A stretch of DNA of 64,000 nt from Thermoanaerobaculia bacterium. Its GTDB lineage: Bacteria; Acidobacteriota; Thermoanaerobaculia; Multivoradales; J023. Within the stretch, counting starts at the first letter, position 1; each line of letters starts with the position of its first letter. This document shows positions 46,229 to 54,295 of the stretch, piece after piece. The translations under genes were made by a program, and so were the position numbers. The DNA lies in assembly GCA_030431255.1 (NCBI GenBank), contig JAUIJL010000005.1:93313-157312 (forward strand). Reading direction: 5' to 3'. The notes under the pieces were generated by a model. It saw nothing but the letters and a program-made list of their open reading frames with translations, ran no database searches and had not been told where the DNA came from.

Positions 46229-46935
46229 GCCGCATCTTATTGGTGGAAGACGAAGACCACATCGCCGAAGGTCTGGCCTTCAATTTACGCAATGCCGCCT
46301 ATGACGTGGATGTCGCCAGCACTGGGGAATCGGCTCTGACGATGATGGCCGACACCACCTACGACCTGGTGCTGCTCGACGTGATGCTGCCGGGCATCGA
46401 TGGCATCGAGGTCTGCTCCCGCCTTCGCCAAACCGGCCACATGGAGCCCATCGTCATCCTCAGCGCGAAGGATCGAACCGAGGATGCGGTCGCCGGATTG
46501 GATGCCGGGGCCGACGACTACATGACCAAACCCTTCGATTTGGACATGCTCCTGGCCAAGGTGCGAGGCACGTTGAGACGCCAGGTGTGGGGACGGGCCC
46601 AGGCGTCGAATCACAGCGCGGCCGAGCCGCCCGAGCAGATGCGCTTCGGCGATTGGTTGGTGGATTTCCAAACTTTCTCCGCCGGCCATCCCGATGGACG
46701 CACGGTGGAGCTTTCCCCCAAAGAGCTGGGCATGCTCAGACTTTTCGCCTCGCGGCCGGGCAAGGTGATCACCCGCGAGACCTTCTTGGAGGAGGTTTGG
46801 GAAATGCCTGGCTCCCTAGAAACCCGCACAGTGGACAATTTCATTCGCAAATTGCGCCAGGCCTTGGAGGAGCAGCCCTCCAACCCGCGACACATCATGT
46901 CCATTCGCGGCGCCGGATACCGATTCGTTCCCTGA
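46225..46935 (+). CDS. OmpR-family response regulator
   Basis: This 236-residue regulator has the receiver motifs ILLVEDEDHIAEG, LVLLDVMLPGIDG and YMTKPFDLDM. A winged-helix output domain follows (LSPKELGMLRLFASRPGKV, ending in NFIRKLRQAL and IRGAGYRFVP). It is translationally coupled to the histidine kinase upstream. A desaturase gene lies about 250 bases downstream on the same strand and is a possible target. Confidence 0.9.
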   Translation: MSRILLVEDEDHIAEGLAFNLRNAAYDVDVASTGESALTMMADTTYDLVLLDVMLPGIDGIEVCSRLRQTGHMEPIVILSAKDRTEDAVAGLDAGADDYMTKPFDLDMLLAKVRGTLRRQVWGRAQASNHSAAEPPEQMRFGDWLVDFQTFSAGHPDGRTVELSPKELGMLRLFASRPGKVITRETFLEEVWEMPGSLETRTVDNFIRKLRQALEEQPSNPRHIMSIRGAGYRFVP

Positions 46936-46998
46936 GCCGGCCCCCTCGTCGCCGATTACAACGCAGGGGAGGGACTGCGCCCTCCGGCTCTTCCAAAT

Positions 46999-47021
46999 CG
47001 GGCGGAGGCAAGCCTCGCCCT
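46999..47021. repeat. GC-rich imperfect inverted repeat after the response regulator
   Basis: GGGCGGAGGC and GCCTCGCCC are complementary apart from one bulged G, separated by only two bases. There is no T tract. It may be a weak terminator or a dispersed palindromic element; a genome-wide count would tell. Confidence 0.4.
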
Positions 47022-47187
47022 ACACCGGATCTGCTACGGCCGGGGAGATGCCCTCGGCCTTTCCGTGGACGTCCCAACACATAGACGTTACGAAAAAGAG
47101 ACCGGGTCGTGATGGCATCGGATCGGCTTCGGGTGTTTTGCTTAGGTTTCGACGCTCAATCGGGGCTTCGAAGGACTCGGAGACGAC

Positions 47188-48159
47188 ATGCTCGAATTTG
47201 AATACGACCCGGACCAAAAAATCGACTGGTTGCAAACCGCCCCCTTCCTGGGCGTTCACGTGGCGGCGGTCATCGGCCTTTTCGCCATCCCGCCCACCCG
47301 CGAGCTGGTGGCTTGGGCGGTCGTTTTCTACCTCGTTCGCATGTGGTCGATCATCGTCGGCTATCACCGATACTTCTCCCACCGCAGCTTCAAGACGAGC
47401 CGGGTCTTTCAATTCATCATGGCCTTCATCGGGGTATCTTGTGTCCAGAAAGGACCGCTCTGGTGGGCCGCCCACCATCGGCATCACCACCGCCACTCGG
47501 ATCAAGAGCCGGATATCCACTCCCCGACCTTGCGCGGATTCTTCTGGTCCCACATGGGTTGGATCATGTGCAAGAAGTACCACGCCACCGAGCACCACAA
47601 GATTCGAGACTTCATGAAATATCCCGAGCTGCGGTGGCTCGACCGTCACTACATCGCCGTGCCGGTGGCGTTGGGCGCGCTGCTTTGGTGGCTGGCCGGC
47701 TTCGAGGTCTTCGTTTGGGCCGGATTGATCTCTACGGTGGTCCTTTGGCACGGCACCTTTACCATCAATTCCTTAGCCCATGTTTTCGGCAAGCGAAGGT
47801 TCAAGACCAAGGACACCAGCCGCAACAATCTGTTCCTATCTTTGGTCACGTTAGGCGAAGGTTGGCACAACAACCACCACTACTACCCCGGCTCCGCACG
47901 CCAAGGTTTTTATTGGTGGGAAATCGATATCGGCTATTACAGCCTGCGGCTGCTGGCCCTCTTCGGCATCGTCTGGGACATCAACGAGGTGCCCCAGCGG
48001 ATTCTGGACAAAGGGCGGACCTTAGACCAAAAGGTGTCGGGAAATCAGGGGCCTGCGGAATCGACTCCCTCAGCCGCCGCGGAGGCCACGTCCAGCGCCG
48101 CGAAGTCGGCTCCCGCAGCAGAATCGGAGACCGAAAGCTCTCTAGCCGCGGGTGGATGA
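47188..48159 (+). CDS. Membrane fatty-acid (acyl-CoA) delta-9-type desaturase
   Basis: This 323-residue protein has the three histidine boxes of the membrane di-iron desaturases: HRYFSH, HRHHH in AAHHRHHHRHSD, and HNNHH. Hydrophobic segments surround them (VAAVIGLFAIPP and VFQFIMAFIGVSC). The last 45 residues are an Ala/Ser/Glu-rich tail without the fold. It introduces a double bond into an acyl chain using electrons from a redox partner, which is not encoded nearby. The start has GGAG upstream. It lies after a two-component system on the same strand. Confidence 0.92.
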   Translation: MLEFEYDPDQKIDWLQTAPFLGVHVAAVIGLFAIPPTRELVAWAVVFYLVRMWSIIVGYHRYFSHRSFKTSRVFQFIMAFIGVSCVQKGPLWWAAHHRHHHRHSDQEPDIHSPTLRGFFWSHMGWIMCKKYHATEHHKIRDFMKYPELRWLDRHYIAVPVALGALLWWLAGFEVFVWAGLISTVVLWHGTFTINSLAHVFGKRRFKTKDTSRNNLFLSLVTLGEGWHNNHHYYPGSARQGFYWWEIDIGYYSLRLLALFGIVWDINEVPQRILDKGRTLDQKVSGNQGPAESTPSAAAEATSSAAKSAPAAESETESSLAAGG

Positions 48160-48177
48160 TCCGTACAGCCGAGTCCG

Positions 48178-48762
48178 TCAGTCCTTCATCGCCGCCTTCA
48201 TCCGGCCGTAGAGCCAGAGCTTTGCGAGCTTCCATTCCCTCTTGACGGTCGCCGGCGACACATCGAGAACTTCCGCTATATCGTCCACCGTCAAACCCAC
48301 GTAGAACTTCAGCTCTACAATCTGGGCCTGGCGTAGATCCTCCAACGCCAGCTCGTCCAGAGCCTCGTCCAAAGCGATCAGCTGATCATCTTTGCTGTCT
48401 TCGATGTTGAGGGCTTGGTCCAGAGGTAAGGGCTTGACCCCGTCTCCGCGCTTGGAAGTCTTCCTGGCACGGGCGTGGTCCACCAAAATCCGGCGCATGG
48501 CTTGGGCCGCGAAACCAAAAAAGTGGCGACGATTTTTCCAGCTGACTTTGCGACTTCCGCTCAGCTTGAGGTAGAGCTCGTTGACCAACGCAGTGGGCTG
48601 TAAGGTGTGCTCGGGCGCCTCGCGGTCGAGATACCTGCGGGCTTGAGCTCGAAGGTCGCCGATCACCAAGGGCATCAGCCGAGACAAGGCCTCAAGATCG
48701 CCTTGGCTCCACTGCAACAACAAACGAGTGATCTCGTCGCCAGATAGGCCGTCATCAGTCAT
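48178..48762 (-). CDS. ECF-type sigma-70 factor of the 'ECF-like' family
   Basis: The start is ATG 48762 (a TTG precedes it). The 194-residue protein has region 2 (LVNELYLKLSGSRKVSWKNR, then FFGFAAQAMRRILVDHARAR) and region 4 (YVGLTVDDIAEVLDVSPATV, then KREWKLAKLWL). Together these match the large ECF-like family common in Acidobacteriota, Planctomycetota and Myxococcota. No anti-sigma gene is adjacent on this strand. It is convergent with the desaturase gene and divergent from the kinase operon. The family is often found near Ser/Thr kinases, which fits here. Confidence 0.9.
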   Translation of the reverse strand: MTDDGLSGDEITRLLLQWSQGDLEALSRLMPLVIGDLRAQARRYLDREAPEHTLQPTALVNELYLKLSGSRKVSWKNRRHFFGFAAQAMRRILVDHARARKTSKRGDGVKPLPLDQALNIEDSKDDQLIALDEALDELALEDLRQAQIVELKFYVGLTVDDIAEVLDVSPATVKREWKLAKLWLYGRMKAAMKD

Positions 48763-49240
48763 CAACCAGCTCTCAATCCACCATCAGCTTCAGGCCACTT
48801 GCGTCTGCACCACCCAATCTCTCCCGTGGCAGGAACGGACACCGCGCTCTAGGTGAGGTCACCGAGACGATCTCGGCTCGAGCCGCGATCGGCACCTCCA
48901 GCCCACTGTTCCAGGCTATACGACTTCCAGCGACAGGCTACGCGCCTCAACCAGGTCCGTCAACGTCGATTTGTCCGAAACACGGGCTCAGTGTTTGGAC
49001 ATTCAGACCTTGATCGACGAAAAGCAACGGATCTTGAGATTTCTTGCCATCCGGTGCTCCCAATCACCCACTCGCCCACGCGTTTATAGACAAGAAGGTC
49101 AAGCTCGCGCAGGGATAGATGGGGATCAAAAGCCTCGTGGCCGAGCTGTGTCCACGAAACACACCCTTATTTTTCCCTGCCTACGGATTGATCACCAATC
49201 CGGCCTTCCTTTTCATGCTTTTGATCTGGACGAGGGAAAA
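48763..49240. promoter_or_regulatory. Divergent gap between the sigma factor and the kinase operon
   Basis: About 480 bases separate the sigma factor start from the first plausible start of the plus-strand operon at 49241. The reading frame of the plus-strand gene stays open back to 48971, but that segment is rich in Arg and Ser without domain signal. I see no RNA gene or clear terminator. Promoters for both directions should be here. Confidence 0.4.
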
Positions 49241-50413
49241 ATGGGCGATAAAGTTTTCGCCAGGTATCTTAATCACCTGGATCGGTGGGGAGAGCTTAGG
49301 GATCGACGACTATTCGACGACATGTGGACGGCCTTGCGAAGGGTTCTGCGCAAGGAGCTGACCCGTCGGGATTTATGGCGACTACCACCCGGCTATCTGG
49401 GCATCTACGGCAGCATCAGCTGGACCGACGAGGCGCTCGACGATTTGGTTCAGGATTGCTATCTCTTCGCCATCCATGAACGACGGCGGTCCTTGATCGC
49501 TCAGACGAGGGTACGGCCAGACATCGACGGATTGATTGTGCGCAATGTGCGAAACTTTCTATTCGAAACCCAACGCCGCTGCGATCCCCTGGGATTTCGC
49601 GTCTTCGAGCTGCTTCAGCTGGCGGTCCGCAAATCCGTGCAAGGCGGCAGCTTGAGAATCGTCACCGGAGATCGTCGGATCAGAAATCACACCATCATGG
49701 AATTTACAACTTTGCATCCACCGGAAAGCCCGGGCTCAAACACGACATCGATCGAGCGGCACGCCGGCACGGAAGATCCTGAAACGGAGCTGCCGAAAGC
49801 GGAGACCTTTGAGGAGGTGGCGCTTTTTTGGTGCGACGAGCTGCTGCCGGAGCTGGTCACCGTGCGCGGCTCGGCGGTCGGCAGCTGCATCGAGCACTTG
49901 CAACATCTTTTGGGTGGGTTGCCCGCCAGAGGCATTCACCGCTTTCGATTCGGTGACCTGATCGATGCCGTCAAAAGTGAGGCGCGAACCCGCTGGACTG
50001 CCATCAGCACTCGATCCCTACAGAACCAAGATCCCGTTTTCGGGACGGTGGAACACTTCGGGCCGGCGGGCGATCTGACGCAAAGGGAAAGCTACCGGGC
50101 CTTGCTCGACGGTCTCGAGCAAGCGGTGGGAACCTGGCAAGGTCGACGCGCGACCCGAACCTATTTGCAGCGTTTGCTGACCTTCCTCTGCCACCATGCC
50201 GCGGAAACCGAGAATCCCGGACGCCTGCCGTCTTCGCGCTGCATGGCCGAAATTCTGCACATCCCCCGTGACCGCTTCAACGGCCTATTTCGCATTCTGA
50301 GAGATATGACCACTGATATGGTTACGGAAAGATCAACAACCATGCCACCTCCCGGTCAGCTATCTGCTCAGCTCTTGGGAGCCCACACCCTGAATGGAGG
50401 ACCCCCTCGATGA
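49241..50413 (+). CDS. Uncharacterised protein, possibly sigma-factor-like, in a kinase operon
   Basis: I prefer ATG 49241, which has GAGGG just upstream, giving 390 residues; the frame remains open to 48971. No named family is recognised with certainty. The segment DEALDDLVQDCYLFAIHERR and the following DGLIVRNVRNFLFETQRRCD recall region 2 of sigma-70 factors (the LVQDxY pattern and the NxxxxxxR helix). A C-terminal helical part (LPSSRCMAEILHIPRDRFNG) could be a helix-turn-helix. The next gene overlaps by 4 bases and encodes a membrane protein, so a sigma/anti-sigma-like pair is possible but inferred. Confidence 0.7.
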   Translation: MGDKVFARYLNHLDRWGELRDRRLFDDMWTALRRVLRKELTRRDLWRLPPGYLGIYGSISWTDEALDDLVQDCYLFAIHERRRSLIAQTRVRPDIDGLIVRNVRNFLFETQRRCDPLGFRVFELLQLAVRKSVQGGSLRIVTGDRRIRNHTIMEFTTLHPPESPGSNTTSIERHAGTEDPETELPKAETFEEVALFWCDELLPELVTVRGSAVGSCIEHLQHLLGGLPARGIHRFRFGDLIDAVKSEARTRWTAISTRSLQNQDPVFGTVEHFGPAGDLTQRESYRALLDGLEQAVGTWQGRRATRTYLQRLLTFLCHHAAETENPGRLPSSRCMAEILHIPRDRFNGLFRILRDMTTDMVTERSTTMPPPGQLSAQLLGAHTLNGGPPR

Positions 50414-51525
50414 AGGCTTCTCCTCGGGAGAGTCTCTGGAGAATGATTTCCGCTCATCCGACCGCGGATGAAGAGCCTCCCGCTTGCGACTCGCCCGACG
50501 ACCTCTTGTGGCCCGGGACCCTTTGGGCCCATCCAGCTACCGCTGCGTTCGCCGTGGAGTGGCTGGTGGTCGACCGCGGCAAGGAGCGCCCGAAGGAATA
50601 TTTGTTGATGCCCGCCGACAGCCATCCGATCCTGGGCATTCGAGACTTGCCGATTCCAGCCGACGAGCCCTGTGGACCGCTTTCGATCCGTTGCCACCTA
50701 GGACGGTGGGTGTGTCCGTCGGTGCTCAAAGACGCCAAGGCGTCCGGCCAGATAGAGCCACAGCATCTCGAACGTGCGATCGCGTCGTTCCGAGCGTCTT
50801 GCCGACACCCGCCCGCGGACGCGCTGGTCGGGCGGGACGGCGGGCCGTCGCCGAGCTACGAGGACTGGATCCAGGACCTCGAGCTCGCTTGGGACGCCCT
50901 GATGTCGGCGCGGGAGCCTCCCGCCGAGCCGTCATCCGCCGGCAAGCGCTCGTCGGCCTTCGAAGCCTTTACCCTGGTGATTCTCGGATTCGGTGCCGGC
51001 AGCCTATTCCATCTCGATAAGGCTCCCCGTTCACGCTCCGCTTCCTGGCGCCGACGGTTCCGCAACTCGAAGGCTCAAGGAGCCTCAGCCCACAATTCAC
51101 AGTCACCGGGCATCGGCGGCTTGGTGTTGCCCCAGAAGGGATTCATTCCGCCGTCCCAAGACTCTTCCGACCCCGGACGACATCACGAAATCGACTTGCC
51201 CCTCGGCGCTGAATACCTGCTGCTTTTCTTCCCGCTCAATTTCGAGCCCGCGCTGCCTAAGTACCGGCTGACCCTCCACGACCTCACCCGGAGCCTTGCC
51301 GCCCGAAGGAGGCAAAGGGTCGTGCTCACCCAAGGTGCGCTGGAATTGGGAGACTCCCGCGACCAGGGGTTATACGCCATCGTCGCTCGAACTGCACTTT
51401 CGCCCGGAACGTTGTACCGTATCCATGTTGAAGGCTACCGTGCTCCGTCTTGGATCACGGTTTGCCGTCGGGTCCTGCGCATTCGCGTCACGGCGGCTCA
51501 GGCTGCTGAGCCCAACGACTACTGA
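50410..51525 (+). CDS. Uncharacterised single-pass membrane protein (anti-sigma-like position)
   Basis: This 371-residue protein overlaps the previous gene by 4 bases (ATGA) and has GGAGGA upstream. The first 175 residues are cytoplasmic-looking and rich in Pro, Asp and Arg. One membrane segment follows (FEAFTLVILGFGAGSLFHL, about 178-196), then a roughly 170-residue extracytoplasmic part. This contains HEIDLPLGAEYLLLFFPLNF and ALSPGTLYRIHVEGY, suggesting a beta-sandwich. The layout resembles an anti-sigma or sensor protein whose outer domain reads a signal. I do not recognise a named family. The kinase gene follows after 35 bases. Confidence 0.7.
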   Translation: MKASPRESLWRMISAHPTADEEPPACDSPDDLLWPGTLWAHPATAAFAVEWLVVDRGKERPKEYLLMPADSHPILGIRDLPIPADEPCGPLSIRCHLGRWVCPSVLKDAKASGQIEPQHLERAIASFRASCRHPPADALVGRDGGPSPSYEDWIQDLELAWDALMSAREPPAEPSSAGKRSSAFEAFTLVILGFGAGSLFHLDKAPRSRSASWRRRFRNSKAQGASAHNSQSPGIGGLVLPQKGFIPPSQDSSDPGRHHEIDLPLGAEYLLLFFPLNFEPALPKYRLTLHDLTRSLAARRRQRVVLTQGALELGDSRDQGLYAIVARTALSPGTLYRIHVEGYRAPSWITVCRRVLRIRVTAAQAAEPNDY

Positions 51526-51560
51526 AGCACCGAACATCTAATAGCTAACCGAGGTGTGCC

Positions 51561-54230
51561 ATGGCCCAGGCAAGCTGGCACCAGATCAAACCGATCTTGG
51601 AAGCCGTCCTGGAGGCTCCCGATTCCCTGCGCCAGGAAATTCTGGAGCGAAAATGCGGGCAGGACGCGTCCTTACGCCGAAGCGTTGAGGAATATCTGGG
51701 TTTTGAGCAAGAGGCCGACGAGCTCTTCGAAGAGGTCTCTCACGCTCTCTTGGCTGAATCCCCGATGGGCTCGGGAGATGTCGGCGATCCCTTCATCGGA
51801 CACCTCATCGACGACTACCGCGTGGCCGAGAGGCTCGGTCGAGGCGGCATGGGCACCGTCTACCTGGCGGAGCGCGAGGGTGAGTTCAGCCAAAAGGTGG
51901 CCCTCAAAGTCATTCGTCGGGGTATGGATACCGATGAGATCGTCGGCCGATTCCAAATGGAACGGCAGATTCTCGCCCATCTCGAGCACCCGAACATCGC
52001 TCGCTTGCTGGACGGCGGGTCCACCCGAGACGGCCTTCCTTATTTCGTCATGGAGCACATCGACGGGGTGCCTCTTGACGCATATTGCGACCGACGACAG
52101 CTCGGGATCAACGCCCGCCTCGAGCTGTTCCTAAAGGTCTGCGACGCGGTGGAAGCCGCCCACCGCCGGTTGATCGTGCATCGGGATCTCAAACCCTCCA
52201 ATCTGCTGGTGACAGCGGACGGCACCGTCAAGCTGCTGGATTTCGGAATCGCCAAGCTGCTGTCGGACGATCAGCAGGCGCTCTCCGTACGCACCCGACC
52301 GGAAGAGCGCATCATGACCCCTCGCTACGCGAGCCCAGAGCAAGTCCGGGGGGAGCCCATCACCACCGCCAGCGACGTCTACTCCTTGGGCGTGGTGCTC
52401 TTTCAGCTGCTGACCGGACACTCGCCTTATCGGCTCGAAACCCTGACCGACGAAACCGTCGCGCGCCACGTTCGAGAGGAAGATCCCCAGCGCCCCAGCA
52501 CGGTGGTCGGTCTGGACGAGGAGATTTCCACCAGCCACGGCAAAACCCTGCGCATTGATGCCCAGGAAGTGGCCGAATCTCGCGGGCTGGATGCCAGGAC
52601 CCTCAAGAGTCGCCTATCCGGGGATCTCGACGCCATCGTGTTGAAAGCCCTGGCCAAGGAGCCGGAACGGCGATATCTCTCCGTCGAGCGTTTGGCCCAA
52701 GACCTGCGGCGGCACCAACAAGGCCTACCGGTCGAGGCCGTAGCCCCGACGATCGCCTATCGAAGCCGTCGCTATCTTCAGCGTAACGCCCTTCCCGTCG
52801 CCATCGTCAGCGGGCTCTTTCTCGCCCTCGTCATTTACGCCCTCACCGTCAGCGTGCTGCTCGATCAAGCCGAGGAAGCCAAAGCTGAAGCACTCACCAG
52901 TGAGAAGCAGGCGGTCGCTGCTCGAGATCAGGCCGAAGAAGCGCTCGGCCTGCTCAGTAACATTCTCATCGGGGCAAAACCCGACAACGCGAGGGGGGCC
53001 GGGGTTTCATTCAATCAACTTCTGAAGCAGGGAATCGAGCAAATCGGAAGGCTCGAAAGCTCCCAAACGAAGGCGGTAATGCAACGAACTCTCGGCGACG
53101 TTTTCCGTGCCCGAGAAGAAAAACAACGAGCGCAGGACCTCTTCCAAGGATGCTTGAGCACCCTTGAGGACCTCGGCTCCGAAAATTCCCATCTCGCCAC
53201 CTTCTGCCGCCTTCACCAAGGCTCTCTATTGCTCGACAAAGGAGATTACTCCGCCGCTTTGAAGCACATCCGCCCTTCGGTAAAGGCTCTCGAAATTCAC
53301 TATCAAGGTGTCGACGCGCTCAACCTGGCCAAGGCCCTCAATGCTTTGGGCAGGGTCTACTTCAAACAAAACGACTTTGATCAAGCCGAAATCTACTTGC
53401 GCCGGGCCCTCGAAATGAAGGAACGCATGGCCAAAGCTTCCGCGGAAGACAAGGTTCTCTTGAACGACCGGGCCATGTTCGTGGGTCTGAACAATCTGGC
53501 CGCGGTGCTCATCGCCCAAGGCAGGAACGAGGAAGCAGCCGATATGCTTCAAGGACCGATCGACCAACAAAGGAGCCTCCCCCCTGAGGAGATCTTCCAC
53601 TCCGACTTCGCTTCAGCCCTCAGCAATCTAGGACGAGCGCAGTTCCAGTTGGGTCGGCTCGAGCAAGCCCAGGCAAACTTCGACGAGTCAGTCCATATCC
53701 GGCGGCGCCTCTACCCAGAAGGTAATAGAACGGTAGCTTTCGCGCTCATCAACTCCTCCAAACCCCACCTGCAAAAGGAGCAACAGACAGAAGCGCTCGA
53801 GGATCTGATCGAAAGTGAGCACCTCCTGGAACGTGAAAAAAAACCGAACTATCGTCTTCTCGGAATTGCCAAAACATCGCTGGCTGAAGCATTCGCTGCC
53901 CTCGAGTCTTTCGACCAAGGTCTGGCCAAAGCGTCGGAAGCTCTCGAAGCCTTTAAACATGTCAAGACCCTCAAGCCCTGGCGCATTCCCATGACCCAAC
54001 ACATTCGAGGCGCCTGCATCGCCCGCATCCAGGATCCGGCAGCCGGCGAGCGCCTGATGCTCGAAAGCCTTGAGGCGATGGAAGCGGAAGGCGCCTCCAA
54101 CCTGGATCTCGAACGGGCTCTCAAACGCATGGCCGACTTCTACGATTGGCGAGGCGAGGCCGCGGAAGCGGCTGCCCTTCGCGACCAGGCGCGGGCCCTG
54201 ACCGCACCGGACGAAGCCCAGGCCCAGTAG
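51561..54230 (+). CDS. Membrane Ser/Thr protein kinase with TPR repeats
   Basis: This 889-residue protein has an N-terminal helical segment of about 80 residues and then a Hanks-type kinase domain. The Gly loop is GRGGMGTVYLAE, the catalytic Lys is in VALKVIRRG, the loop is HRDLKPSNLL, and DFG occurs in LLDFGIAKL. The APE-equivalent is YASPEQVRGE. After about residue 400 comes a membrane segment (AIVSGLFLALVIYALTVSVL), a short coiled coil, and an outer region of TPR-like helical repeats (for example AKALNALGRVYFKQNDFDQA). It probably phosphorylates partners on Ser/Thr in response to an outside cue sensed by the TPRs. It is the last gene of a three-gene operon ending in a hairpin. Confidence 0.92.
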   Translation: MAQASWHQIKPILEAVLEAPDSLRQEILERKCGQDASLRRSVEEYLGFEQEADELFEEVSHALLAESPMGSGDVGDPFIGHLIDDYRVAERLGRGGMGTVYLAEREGEFSQKVALKVIRRGMDTDEIVGRFQMERQILAHLEHPNIARLLDGGSTRDGLPYFVMEHIDGVPLDAYCDRRQLGINARLELFLKVCDAVEAAHRRLIVHRDLKPSNLLVTADGTVKLLDFGIAKLLSDDQQALSVRTRPEERIMTPRYASPEQVRGEPITTASDVYSLGVVLFQLLTGHSPYRLETLTDETVARHVREEDPQRPSTVVGLDEEISTSHGKTLRIDAQEVAESRGLDARTLKSRLSGDLDAIVLKALAKEPERRYLSVERLAQDLRRHQQGLPVEAVAPTIAYRSRRYLQRNALPVAIVSGLFLALVIYALTVSVLLDQAEEAKAEALTSEKQAVAARDQAEEALGLLSNILIGAKPDNARGAGVSFNQLLKQGIEQIGRLESSQTKAVMQRTLGDVFRAREEKQRAQDLFQGCLSTLEDLGSENSHLATFCRLHQGSLLLDKGDYSAALKHIRPSVKALEIHYQGVDALNLAKALNALGRVYFKQNDFDQAEIYLRRALEMKERMAKASAEDKVLLNDRAMFVGLNNLAAVLIAQGRNEEAADMLQGPIDQQRSLPPEEIFHSDFASALSNLGRAQFQLGRLEQAQANFDESVHIRRRLYPEGNRTVAFALINSSKPHLQKEQQTEALEDLIESEHLLEREKKPNYRLLGIAKTSLAEAFAALESFDQGLAKASEALEAFKHVKTLKPWRIPMTQHIRGACIARIQDPAAGERLMLESLEAMEAEGASNLDLERALKRMADFYDWRGEAAEAAALRDQARALTAPDEAQAQ

Positions 54231-54231
54231 A

Positions 54232-54275
54232 GCTCTGATGCGAGACCCGGTGTTGCCGGGCCGTCGCATCAGAGC
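54232..54275. terminator. Strong bidirectional hairpin between convergent genes
   Basis: GCTCTGATGCGA (54232-54243) pairs perfectly with TCGCATCAGAGC (54264-54275). An inner CCCGG/CCGGG stem closes a 5-base loop. It begins 2 bases after the kinase stop and ends about 20 bases before the convergent gene's stop at 54296. There is no long T run on either side, but the fold is very stable. Confidence 0.75.
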
Positions 54276-54295
54276 CTACTGGTCGCTTCACGCCG

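Noticed and set aside
48971-49240. N-terminal extension of the sigma-like gene
   Set aside because: Frame is open but composition is Arg/Ser-rich without a ribosome site, whereas ATG 49241 has GAGGG upstream.
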